In this document: positions 1 through 9,829 of the stretch, one piece after another | Layout: each line of letters begins with the position of its first letter | Position numbering within the stretch: position 1 is the stretch's first letter | DNA from: Okapia johnstoni | Taxonomy: Eukaryota > Chordata > Mammalia > Artiodactyla > Giraffidae | Direction of reading: 5' to 3' | Assembly (NCBI GenBank): GCA_024291935.2 | Contig: CM044312.1 | Coordinates: forward strand, 77,271,001 to 77,335,000 | Length of the DNA: 64,000 nt | Made by a program: the position numbers and the translations under genes | The notes under the pieces: model-generated | Told to the model about the DNA's origin: nothing | Database searches by the model: none | Seen by the model: only the letters and a program-made list of their open reading frames with translations

Positions 1-950
1 TTTCCTAAAACAGCAGTCGAGATGGGGTTAGTGGGAAATGATCTCTGCTGATCAAGAGGATGACTGTCACGTAGCTATCATTATCATTTAATAACTTAGT
101 AACTAAGTGAATGTCAAAGGTTTAAAACAGGCCAGAATGCTAAATCCTTAGTCCATCATTGTTATTCTTTTACATACCAAAAAAAAATGACTTAAATCAT
201 ACATTTTCCATTTGGCTGGATCTGCTTGTGTGTTAGGTAGGCAAGTGGGCCTAATTTGCACCCTTACTTTAGCAAGTTCTCTACTGAAATAGACTGAATT
301 GTATCTCACTTATCGAATAACAAATACAACTTTCCAAAATGCCCAGTTTAACATGGAGTTATTGTTTTTGTAAATTATAAGCTTAAAATGGAATCCTATA
401 ACTTAAGTTTCTCTAGTTCAGTGATCATTCTGACCCTTGAAGCATAGATACACTTTACTGGAATTTTCATTTGCAAGGAACATTTGTTCATCAAATAATT
501 GAATGTTTTAAATTTTATTTATTTTAATTTACTGAATAATAATGAGCCACTATACTACTATTAAAAAACTACCTTCTCTTTGTATTTGACATTTCAGCAA
601 AATTATGTTTACCTATGGCAAGCAGTTTTACTTCCCAAAATTTATTCATGTGTTTGCCAAAAGAATACATTAAGAGTCTATGATAGTATGTGTATTTTAA
701 AAATTATCTCTAACTTTACAATATGTAAAATTTCTAAGAATGGAGCTAATTTTAAAAGATGAAAACATGACCATTTAAAAATTATCAAGAAATTAGTACT
801 TCACTAATTAAGAATAAGAATAAAAAATAAGTGATCCACACTAATGAAAGTTAATATTGTAAGTATGGTATGATTGATAGCATGTCCAGTGTTAAAAATG
901 GTGATCTTCCAATATTAACTATTAAAATATTACAAACTTATGATATTTGT
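1..950. other. Unannotated AT-rich sequence
   Basis: No repeat family, open frame or RNA gene is recognised. The sequence is AT-rich with short poly-A and poly-T runs and stop codons in all frames; the longest reading frame (580-762) is 60 codons without recognisable motifs. Confidence 0.4.
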
Positions 951-956
951 GTATCC

Positions 957-1070
957 CTGTTGTATATGTTGTTGTTTTGTTCATTTTCATTGCTTTTAGT
1001 GATATTATTGTTTGAATGCATCGGGAGTTATCCATTCTCATGTTGATAGCCAGTTGATAACAGTGAGGTA
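957..1070 (-). repeat. Old L1 3'-region fragment, antisense (probable)
   Basis: About 110 bases resemble the segment at 1921-2030, sharing the order GTTGTT, TTCATTTTCA, TGCTTTTA and a GTTGATAGCCAGTTGA block. The pattern is that of an antisense old L1 (L1M-type) near the 3' end of ORF2, where a 'TTATCCATTCTCATGTTGATRG' type motif is common. Divergence is high, so the family is not certain. Confidence 0.4.
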
Positions 1071-1203
1071 TTGGTTAAAGATCAGATAAACAAATAAAAC
1101 AAATTAGAAGTCTAGAAAATAGACCTAGAGATATAATCATGTATACAATGGGAATTTTGTTTTCTGGCTCCAAACTTGAGTGTACAGTGACTGTCTTGTT
1201 TTT

Positions 1204-1338
1204 AGGAATTCCCTGTCAGTACAGTGGTTAGGACTCCGCACTTTCACTGCCACAGCTGCAGCTTTGATCCCTGATCAGGGAACTAAGATCCTACATCCCT
1301 CAAGCTGTACTGTATAGCCACCCCCCCTCCTCAAAAAA
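1204..1338 (+). mobile_element. CHR-type tRNA-derived SINE
   Basis: The segment opens with GGAATTCCCTGTCAGTACAG, continues with GTGGTTAGGACTCCGCACTT and a B-box-like GCTTTGATCCCTGATC, and ends in a short A-rich tail. This order is typical of the CHR (cetacean-hippo-ruminant) SINE family derived from tRNA-Glu. It sits at the 3' border of an antisense old L1. It is non-autonomous and would have been mobilised by a LINE in trans. Confidence 0.75.
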
Positions 1339-1344
1339 AGCCTT

Positions 1345-1660
1345 TTCTAAAAATTACTTTTGTTATGTGGCATTTGAAATAGAAAAAATAGCAAACACAC
1401 ATGTATACACAATAAAATAGAACTCACATTGAAGAATATGCCACTTAAACTAAGAGTTAGAAAATTACAACTCTCTGGACTTTTCTTTGTGCTCTTCCCT
1501 GATTCCATCCTTTTGCCTACTGTACAGAAATGAACAATATTCTAAATTTAGTGCTTATTTTCTCTGCCTTTTTTCTGTACTTATGATTATAGCTCTAAAC
1601 AATATACAACATGATGTTTTATTCTTATTAACTTTATAAAAATAGTAAAAGCTTTCTAAA
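1345..1660 (-). mobile_element. Old L1 (L1M-type) 3' region, antisense, left part
   Basis: Diverged sequence compatible with the antisense 3' untranslated region of an old mammalian L1: a TTCTAAATTTAGTGCTTATT block and an AAACAATATACAACATGATG block occur in the expected order. The element is split by the Bov-tA at 1684-1894 and continues at 1900-2130. No coding capacity remains. Confidence 0.5.
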
Positions 1661-1683
1661 AATAATAATTTTCTGTGACTTTC

Positions 1684-1894
1684 TTTTCCCTGGTGGCCCA
1701 GATGGTAAAGAACCTGCCTGCAATGTGGGAGACCTGTGTTCTATCCCTGGTTTGGGAAGATCCTCAGAGAAGGGAACGGCAACCCTTTCCAGTATTCTTG
1801 CCTGAAGAATCCCATGGACAGAGGAGCCTGGAGGCCTACAGTCCATGGGATTACAAAAAGTTAGAAATGACTGAGCGACTTTCACTCACTCACT
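1684..1894 (+). mobile_element. Bov-tA SINE
   Basis: Near-complete Bov-tA in sense orientation: tRNA-derived head (CCCTGGTGGCCCAGATGGTA, then GAACCTGCCTGCAATGTGGG), middle with GAAGATCCTCAGAGAAGG, and the BovB-related tail ending ACTGAGCGACTTTCACTCAC. The tail homology with BovB explains mobilisation by the BovB enzyme. It is inserted in an antisense old L1, so it is younger than that element. Confidence 0.92.
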
Positions 1895-1899
1895 TACTC

Positions 1900-2130
1900 A
1901 GCAGTATCTAAGATTCATCTTCCCTGCTGTGTATGCCGTTGTTTAGTTCATTTTCACTGCTTTTAATGATACTGTTGTAGGAAGATGTCGTGGGTTATCC
2001 ATTTTCAGGTTGATAGCCAGTTGAGTTGTTTCCAATGTTTTGTTATCACTAAGAATGCTTCATGAACATGCTTGAAATATGTCACTTTATTTTTCTGTTT
2101 CTCATTTATTGATCATCTACAAACTTTTCT
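1900..2130 (-). mobile_element. Old L1 (L1M-type) 3' region, antisense, right part
   Basis: Continues the element at 1345-1660 beyond the inserted SINE. It shows the antisense order TTCATTTTCACTGCTTTTAA, GTTATCCATTTTCAGGTTGA, GTTGTTTCCAATGTTTTG and TGCTTCATGAACATGCTTG, characteristic of the ORF2/3'UTR border of old L1 elements. Confidence 0.6.
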
Positions 2131-2164
2131 CTTGACTAAATCTAACCAAAGGCCAGATGGCAAA

Positions 2165-2790
2165 GTAATATAAAATGGTCTAAAGACTTGAGCAGACTTT
2201 TCATAAAAGAGGGTATTTAAAGGGCCAATAATGTTGGCCGCTACCAGGGAAATGCAAATTAAAACTACAGTGTGATTCCATTACACATCCACCAGAATGA
2301 CCAAAATGAAAGGACAAAATGCCAATAGTTGCTAAGGATGGGAGGATCCAAACTCTCATACATTGTTGATGGAAATGTAAATTTTTACAACCGTTTTGGA
2401 AAACTCTTTAGCATTATGTACCAAACCCTAAATGTATGCATACCCTATAGGCAACAATTTTATGCATAGATTGAGCCCCAAGAAAAATGTATGAATATCT
2501 TCATCAAAGTAACTATACAGTAATGTTCATGACAAAATTATTTGAAATAGTCTCACTTGGAGACCATGCAAACTATCCTCACCAATAGGAAAGATAATAC
2601 ATTGTGGACAGTTCACATAAGAGAAGGTTATAGAGCAATAAAAATAAACTACAACTATACCAGCGATGTATATTAACTTCAGAAAACCAATAGTTGGTGA
2701 AAGAAGATAGACACACATAGTATGATTCATAGTTAATCTTTTTTTTTTTACAGAGGTAAACCAACTGATTTTAAGATTCATATAGAAAAT
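2165..2790 (+). mobile_element. Old L1 ORF2 C-terminal fragment, sense
   Basis: Sense-strand remnant of the end of L1 ORF2: 'AGGGAAATGCAAATTAAAAC' near 2247, then ACTCTCATACATTGTTGATG, then TTTGGAAAACTCTTT, then AGCAATAAAAATAAACTACAAC. These blocks occur in this order in mammalian L1. Many stops and indels show it is dead. Confidence 0.68.
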
Positions 2791-2942
2791 AATCATGCAA
2801 GATGAGGAGGATTGACTCTTTATGATCTTGACTCTTCCAAACCAATAACAAACAACATCCTTTTATTGGTTCAAGTTTACTTCAGTGTCTTTCCATAATG
2901 TTTTAAAGCTTTTCTCTTAACTGTTTTGTACATTTCTTTTGT

Positions 2943-3051
2943 TTTTTTGGCTGCACCATTCAGCCTGCAAAATCTTAATTTCCCAATCAGGGATTGAACC
3001 CATGGTCATGAAAGCCCCAAGTCCTTACCATTGACTGCCAGGAAACTCCCA
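2943..3051 (-). mobile_element. CHR-type SINE, antisense
   Basis: Reverse complement of a CHR SINE: TTTTTTGGCTGCACCATTCA, AATTTCCCAATCAGGGATTG, AACCCATGGTCATGAAAGCC and finally GACTGCCAGGAAACTCCC. The poly-T start is the antisense A tail. It lies inside the antisense old L1 at 2810-4800. Confidence 0.75.
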
Positions 3052-3165
3052 TGTATCTTTCTTAATGTTACATTGTTTTACATTATTGCTGATATTGTAA
3101 GTTAGGTTTTCCTTTCATTATATCTTTTACCTGGGTATTGTTAATAGATATAGAGGTTGTGTGCA

Positions 3166-3384
3166 TACTGAGTTGGTTCAGTCATGTCTGACTGTTTGTG
3201 ACCCTATGGACTGTAAGCCCACCAGGCTCCTCTGTCCATGGGATTCTCCAGGCAAGAATACTGGGAGTGGGTTGCCATGCCCTCCTCTGGGGGAATCTTC
3301 CCAACCCAGGGATCGAACCAATGTCTCTTACATTTCCTGCATTGACAGGTGGGTTCTTTACCACTAGCACCACCAGGTAAGCCC
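3166..3384 (-). mobile_element. Bov-tA SINE, antisense
   Basis: Complete antisense Bov-tA: starts with GTTGGTTCAGTCATGTCTGA, has CACCAGGCTCCTCTGTCCAT and GATTCTCCAGGCAAGAATAC in the middle and ends ACCACCAGGTAAGCCC. The flanks 3148-3168 (TAGATATAGAGGTTGTGTGC) and 3388-3412 (AGATGTAGAGGCTATTGCTG, then TGTGCATA) are similar, so they are probably a target-site duplication of the host L1 with a small deletion in one copy. Confidence 0.92.
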
Positions 3385-4800
3385 CAGATGTAGAGGCTAT
3401 TGCTGTGTGCATATTAATTTTATATTTTGCTAATTTTCTGAATTATTTTGTTGTTTCCTTAACTTTCATCATGGATTCTTTCAGGTTATTCGTGAATACT
3501 ATCGTATAATTGTTAATGTCTGGTCTATGAAAGTTTGGTGGAAATCTTTAATACCTTTTTTTCTGCTATATAAATGCAACTTTTCTGTTTCTACTGGGTT
3601 AAATATAGGTAGATTATATTTTCCTAGATGTTATCTATTTCATATAAGTTTATAAATTTACCTGCCTAGAGTCAGTCAATAATTATTTAATTTTTAATTT
3701 TCTTTTTGTTTCATTGATTTTTATCAGTTGTAATTTCTTGTTAATTTTCTTTTATATTTAATTAGGTGGGCTAGTAATTATTTTGATTTTTTATTGAAAA
3801 ACAACTTTTTCATTGATTACTGTTTTCTATTTTAAAATTCATTAATTTTTGCTATGCATTAGTTATTTGCTTCCTGCTTTTTTTTTTTAGTTTCCTTTTT
3901 TAAAAATTTTGCTTTGAGAATTTTATTAAATTATTTTCACTCTGATTTTTATTGATATAAACACATACATTTTCTTCTGATTATCACTTGAATTAGAGCC
4001 AAGAGTGTCTGATATGTAGTGTTAAATTGTCATTATTTTTCAGAAATTCTGCAATTTAATTTCCTATTTCCTCTTCCTCCAATGAATTAATAGAGGTGTT
4101 TTTTTCCAGGAAAAGGAGATATTGTTGTTCTTACTTATTTTTAAATTATATTATTTTCTAAATACATTGTATCCATGTAAGAAAATGTTGTTTGCAATAT
4201 TTATGCTTATAGAAATTTGGGAGATTTGAACAGCCAAATATGTGGTCAGTTTTCATGACTTTTTGTGCACTTGAGTTAAAGGCACTTTCTCTGTTAGTCT
4301 ATATATTTTCATGTGATCTATCCTCTTATTTTCTATCTATTTCTTCTACCTTTGCCTGTAGTTTCTACTTCATAAAGTTAGGTGTTCTAATCTTTGGTCA
4401 ATAGATAACCATAACATCTCCTTTGTGTATTGCAGTCTTTTATATTATAAACTGCCTCCTTTGCTGCTTGATACATATTTGCCCGGCCTTTCATTTTCAG
4501 CTTTCTGAATAACATCCTTTTAGACTTATTTCATTAATTCAGCATATATAGTAGACTTTTACTTTGAGTCAGTTTGAAAATGTTTACCTTTTAGTAGATG
4601 GATTAAGCTCATTATGTTTAATATGATTAATTTATTTTGATGAAACTTGTATTATTTTGCACTTTATGCACATATGTATAATTTCACATTTCTATAGTTT
4701 TTTCTTTATATTCTCTAGTTTTGTTTCATCTTTCCTTGTTTTTTCTTTTTGATATTTTTATTTTGAATGAGAGTGATTTTCATCACTGGAAATGTTTTGA

Positions 4801-5770
4801 TTCTCATTTTTGGCTTTTTTTTTTTTTTTCCCTAAATTAAACATAGATTTTTTTTTGCTAATGTCTGTTCCTTCTGAAAGAAGAAATTTTCCTAAACCAG
4901 CAAAGCAGGTAATTATCTATGAGGAGTTTGGGTGTGGATTCCTAACTTTCTTAGTTTCTCAGTTCTTTTGGTACAACTGGAGGCAGTTTTCTTCGTAGAT
5001 GGCTCCTTTCATTTCAGTGGAGGAGAAAGATTGATAACGTCTTCTGATTTTATGATTCTCTTTCCTTAGAATGCTTAGTTTCCACCACTTGTTTATTCTT
5101 TCCCATCAGCACCAATTCCCCAAGGAGTCCCTTTCTCCCAATCAATGGCTTGCCTTCCCAAAGTACTAGTTTTGATTCTGTGTTTTCAAGTCCTTTTTTA
5201 AATAATTCCCCAGCAGTCTATGCTATGACCTCCTTCAGCACCTAAATGAAAGATTCTATCTCTCATGGGTTTCTGTTCAGTCTCATCCTCGCTTGTGGCT
5301 TCCAGATCTGGCACTACTCAGTTTAGGATGTTTGTTTCCTTACTTTTATGTAAATTAAGGATTGTGGTATTTTCTGTCTCCTAGTTAAGATATAGGAATG
5401 CGTTAAGGGCGGTTTCATATGCGTTCCTTCTTGTTCTATATGGATTTTTTAGAGGCTGTGAAAAGAGATTCCAATGTAGGTGGTTGTCATTATTCTACAG
5501 AAACCCAGAAGTGTTTCCTTTTTTTCACAAAACAATTACAATATGGTTTATACCAATGGTAATTATATAGTATGGAAACGAAGAAGTAGGAGAGAACTTT
5601 TGGAATGATTTCCTTGCATAGAAGCAAGAAAAAATAAGGTCTAGTACCCAAGGTAAAAAGTCACTTTTAATAAGAGCAAGGAGAGTTTGTGGTAAAGTGA
5701 GAGAGGGCCGAGCTATGTGTAGTGAAGATCAGGTTAATAGGCAAAAGATTTGTTGTGAGCTTGTGGAAGT
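4801..5770. other. Unresolved AT-rich sequence
   Basis: T-rich to about 4860, then more mixed sequence. It may continue the antisense old L1/HAL1, but I could not find firm anchor motifs. No gene or RNA feature is supported. Confidence 0.35.
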
Positions 5771-5771
5771 T

Positions 5772-6165
5772 CCTTTTATTTTTATTGAAGTTTAACCAGT
5801 TTACGCTGTTGTGTTAGTTTCTGGTGTGCAACAGAGTGATTCAGTTATGTACATATATAAACTATATATATATATATTATTTTTCAGATTCTTTTCCATT
5901 GTAGGTCATTACAAGGTATCAAATATTGTTACCAGTGCTATACAGTTTCTCTATTTTATATATAGTATATATACATATATATACACTATATATATAGTGT
6001 ATATATATATATTTATATATAGTAGTATATATATATATGTATATATAGTGTATATATATACATATATATATACACACACACACACATATATATATATAAA
6101 GCCCAAATTCCTAATTTATCCCTTCCCCCTTTCCCCTTTGGTAACCATAATTTTGTTTTCTATGT
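5772..6165 (-). mobile_element. L1 3' end (artiodactyl lineage), antisense, left part
   Basis: Antisense L1 3'UTR: TTTTTATTGAAGTTTAACCA, GTTGTGTTAGTTTCTGGTGT, GCAACAGAGTGATTCAGTTA, then an expanded AT region (5850-6105) and CCCAAATTCCTAATTTATCC. The same 3' end is seen at 21090-23455 (antisense) and in sense at 41200-41697 and 63263-63475. A BovB fragment follows inside it. Confidence 0.8.
5850..6105. repeat. AT-rich microsatellite with palindromic TA blocks
   Basis: Long runs of TATATA with TAGTATATA and GTATATATAC blocks plus a short (CA)n near 6070. It lies in the L1 3'UTR, where a short TA run is normal, so it looks like an expansion of that run. The blocks are self-complementary over tens of bases. 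Confidence 0.9.
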
Positions 6166-6383
6166 ATGTAAGAACTGACTCATTTGAAAAGACCGTGATG
6201 CTGGGAAAGATTGAAGTTGGGAGGAGAAGGGGATGACAGAGGATGAGATGGTTGGATGGCATCACCAACTTGATGGACATGAGTTTGAGTAGGCTCCAGG
6301 AGTTGATGATGGACAGGGAAGCCTGGCGTGCTGCAGTCCATGGAGTCACAAAGAGTCAGAAAGGACTGAGTGACTGAACTGAA
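6166..6383 (+). mobile_element. BovB 3'-end fragment
   Basis: About 215 bases of the BovB 3' end in sense orientation: GACTCATTTGAAAAGACCGT, GATGCTGGGAAAGATTGAAG, GAGGATGAGATGGTTGGATG, and the end GACTGAGTGACTGAACTGAA. Strong 5' truncation is normal for this LINE. It lies inside an antisense L1, so it is the younger insertion. Confidence 0.92.
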
Positions 6384-6525
6384 ATGAAGCCTGCTTCTGT
6401 TTTGTAAGTAAATTCATTTATATCATTATTTTAGATTCCACATATAAGCAGTATCTTATGATAGCTGTCTTTCTCTGTGTGATTTATTTCACTTAGTGTG
6501 ATAATCTCTAGGTCTATCCATTGCT
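6384..6525 (-). mobile_element. L1 3' end, antisense, right part
   Basis: Continues 5772-6165 after the BovB fragment: CCTGCTTCTGTTTTGTAAGT, ATTCCACATATAAGCAGTAT, ATTTCACTTAGTGTGATAAT and CTAGGTCTATCCATTGCTGC, in the antisense L1 order. The right border is near 6520-6530. Confidence 0.78.
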
Positions 6526-6879
6526 GCCTCTCTTCTTAGTAATGTGGAATTAAGACCAGTATCTGAGAGGGAGATTGGAGTGGATATAATTGGAGTGGAA
6601 GTATACCCAAAAGATACCCAGAAGGGTGTGGGTATGTTAGTAAGAAACACAGCATGGTATATGTTTTTAGCCCAATTTATTTTGGAAATATAAATATGTT
6701 CATATAGCATGTTTTCATGAGATGATTAAATTAAGTATTAGAGACAACCAAAACTGTAGTTTTGCCAAACACTTTGAAGACAGAAAGGGATTTTTTAAAA
6801 AAGACTTAAAAGTTCTATTGGAGCTCAGAGAAAAGACATAATCTGAGATTATGCGGAAGAGATTATAAATTAAGTGTAT

Positions 6880-7440
6880 GGACAGACTGTGGTTAAGATG
6901 ACTTTGGGCAAGGTCCTTACAGGTAGAACCAGAACATAAACACCTGGAAAGTATGGGGGTGTAAGTGGAAGAGGCTGCAAAGAGAGGTTGTTTCATGCAG
7001 GAACCATGTGAACAAAGTCCTGATGTGGGAATGTGGGCTGTGTGTTAAGGAAAATATGAAAATGTCTAATTTTTCTGAAATAGGTAGCTATAAAATTAGA
7101 AAGTAAGAAACAGGAATGAAAAAGTAGATATGTAAAATATCAAAGCAAGTTTTAGATGCCTTACTAAGAAAGCTAGGACTTCACAAATGGAACAGGAAAG
7201 ATATTGGAAAAACAAATACATTTTAAAAACTTTGAACACTGTAGTGATTTCTTAAAGCAAGCAATCTTAAAACTCCTTGCTTTAAGAATTCTAGTCTGCC
7301 AATAGCATGTTTTGGATGGGGGGAAAATTAGAAATCAATAGAACTTCTGAAAGATAATTACAATATTCCACGGTAATAAGGATATGAACTCAAGGAATGG
7401 CCCATAGAATCAGGGAAAGAAGGTTCAAGTGTGATAAATA
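6880..7440 (-). mobile_element. Probable L2 LINE relic, antisense
   Basis: Weak but ordered similarity to the antisense of L2 (CR1-clade): AGGAACCATGTGAACAAAGT, a GCTAGGACTTCACAAATGGA block, and AATTACAATATTCCACGGTA. The same family is clearer at 63475-64000. Divergence is high and there is no coding capacity. Confidence 0.4.
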
Positions 7441-9761
7441 GTTGAAAATTATATGTCTTATGTAATCTAGGTTAAATGAAAAAAGTAGCTTTAAGGACAA
7501 ATACTTTTTAAAGCTAATTCATAATATATAACATTTGAGCACTTAAAAAAATAAATTTATATTTTGGCATTGGCAAGGAAGATGCTTGGTAGTCTAAACT
7601 AGACTATTACTTAATTGACCTTTCCTATGTTAGTCATCTGAGGGCAGTGACATTTCCTACTTGCCAAAGGCATTTGAAACTGACTATTCTCCAAAGCAGT
7701 TGAATGAATAGTCCTTTCAAATGACAACCATTGATCTAGTATGGTAAAAACAGACTGTCAACCACTTCAAAATAGCCTTCTGAAGTCACTTATTGATTTG
7801 GTTTGATTTAGAAGTAAATTTTTCCTAAAAGTATCCCCCAGACCTAAGCCAGTACAATGTAACTGAAACATACTGTGTAATATATAACATTTCTATGGAG
7901 AAGGCTTATTTAGTTCTCTCACTTTGTATAAGAACATGGCTCCTAGCAGTGATGGGCACTGGTGATTTCTCCCTTCCGTGTGGTTGATTGTTAGTATGAT
8001 TGGAGAGAAGAGGCCTTGTGCACATGCTAAGTAGTGGCTTTTGGAGGTAAGGAGGTCATTGGAACCAGGTTTAGTTCCCAAGTCTCACTCAGTATTATCC
8101 TCCTCTAACTGTAGGAATGGGCTTTCTTATATACTTTTTTGCTATTAACACTCTTGGTTCTATTCTTTCCAATCCAGTAAGAATTTAATTCACTGTTATG
8201 GTTTTTCTTGGTACTCTCTAGGCCCTGAAAAATACTCAAAGATATTTTAAAAATTTCTGATAAGTAGTAACATCAGTAATCAGAGAGAAATTAAAACAAA
8301 AAAACTTTGTTTTATTTTTCCTCATTTCCCCATGTCTTTCATTTTTCCTTCTCTTCTCCTTTCTCCTCACTTATCTTAGCCAAAATCAATAATTTAAACT
8401 TTATTTTTATATTGTTTTTGATCTCTTTCAGCTAAAAAACTGACCAAACTCCTGGAAAATTTGTCCCTGTCTCTACTTCTTTCCCTAAAAGCATGCCCTG
8501 GTGCTTGAGTAGCCTCATATGCAGTGGGAGATACCAAAGTTTCAGGGGATAGCATCTTCCTTTTTTTTCGATCCTCCAGAACATCCACCTTACCATGTGA
8601 GTAGCACTTGCCCAGTTAACTTCTTCACTCAAGTCTATGACTGTGGCAACTAGTGATCTTTTGATTTCACCAGGCCCAGTAGCATTTCCTGTCTCAGGCT
8701 TACCTCGGCTCTCACAGCGTCTACAGAACACTGAGATCCTCTGAGCATGTAGGCACAACTCAAGCAATTTCCTTTGTAACAATCAATGCAGATTTTCTTG
8801 CTCTGACAACGTGACCTTGGCAGTCTCTCCACACTCTTAGCAATGTCCTTTTAGCTGGGTCCCATGAGAACAAGTTTCAGAGAAAAATGACTTCTCAGGC
8901 CCTCTTTCAGACAGACTGCCAGGTTGGCATGAGTTTCCCAGATTGGTACCTGGTTGAAGGCGTAGCCTCCCTCCTCACTGACTTATCTAATAAACATTCC
9001 CCTCTCCAGGCCTACATTGGAATATACTTAACTGATTCATGCCCCTGTTTTCTTTCTCTATTCTCCTTTCTAATCACAACTGTCAGGAAATCACCAACGT
9101 TCTCCTTCTTTTCTTCTTGTTTCCAAATATGGATAACTTACTCTCTATATAAAACTCATTGGTTCAGTAGGGCAGTCCTACCTCTGAACATGTTAGAGGA
9201 AGAAAGGATAAAAAAGACAACTAACTGTCTTTCAGGAAAATCCTATGTCCAAAAACAATTGCTTGCTGCAAATCTCATTATTGAACATCACATGCAGCCT
9301 GTTGTTATTTTTCTAAGCATTGTTTCTGAAATAAATTTCAAGGCTCCAGGAAATAGACAGCTTGGGAAGACCAGGAGAAGGCCAAGGGCTCAGAAAGGTA
9401 GACGGGAGGCACATGCAGAGCTTTAAAAATTTACCCTTGTTACATATACTTAAATTCTAATGACATTTCTTTAGGGTCTGAAGATTAAAGGAAGATACTC
9501 AGATGCTTAAAATAATGTTAGCAATTTGAGAGAGATGTCCAGAATATCATCTGGATGGCATTTGCATACCAGAATGTGGTTAAGTCTGAAGGCAGGTCTG
9601 GAGTGAAGAAGGGAAAGACCCTGTGCATTATGTAGTCATTAAGTTTAGCTACAGACTTAGTGTTCAACTGAAGCATGGTCTTTGTACATACCTAGTTCTA
9701 CATAACTTTTGTTGTAGCAGAGGTTTTACATGATCAACGATTAATATGTTGTCATCATATT
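7441..9761. other. Mostly unique sequence, one unrecognised moderately GC-rich block
   Basis: No repeat is recognised. 8400-9430 is less AT-rich than its surroundings and holds the longest frames of this stretch: 116 codons on the minus strand (8432-8782) and 179 codons on the plus strand (8887-9426). Neither contains a domain, motif or codon pattern I can name, and no poly-A tail or direct repeats mark a processed pseudogene. They may be chance frames. Confidence 0.4.
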
Positions 9762-9829
9762 AAAAATGAAGCAGGAAAAAAAATTTTTTAATAAAAAATA
9801 ATAAAAAAATTAAAAAAAAATGAAGCAGG
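9762..9829 (+). mobile_element. A/T-rich 40-bp insertion with 14-bp direct repeats
   Basis: AAAAATGAAGCAGG occurs at 9762-9775 and again at 9816-9829, flanking 40 bases of almost pure A and T (9776-9815). The repeated bases (ATGAAGCAGG) are part of the BovB sequence that follows. The arrangement is what an insertion of little more than an L1 poly-A tail would leave; slippage with local duplication is the alternative. Confidence 0.55.

Larger units (their letters stand above)
2810..4800 (-). mobile_element. Old L1/HAL1-like ORF2 relic, antisense, interrupted by SINEs
   Basis: A T-rich stretch follows the antisense order of L1 ORF2 reverse-transcriptase sequence: CTTCAGTGTCTTTCCATAATG, then TATCTTTTACCTGGGTATTG, then CTAATTTTCTGAATTATTTT, and far upstream TATGTGGTCAGTTTTCATGA and GATTAAGCTCATTATGTTTA. 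It is interrupted by a CHR SINE (2943-3051) and a Bov-tA (3166-3384). Divergence is high and the right border is approximate; L1M and HAL1 cannot be separated by eye. Confidence 0.5.

Noticed and set aside
5940..6090. TATA-box promoter cluster
   Set aside because: The TATA motifs belong to a simple AT repeat in a dead L1 3'UTR; no initiator, frame or downstream gene.
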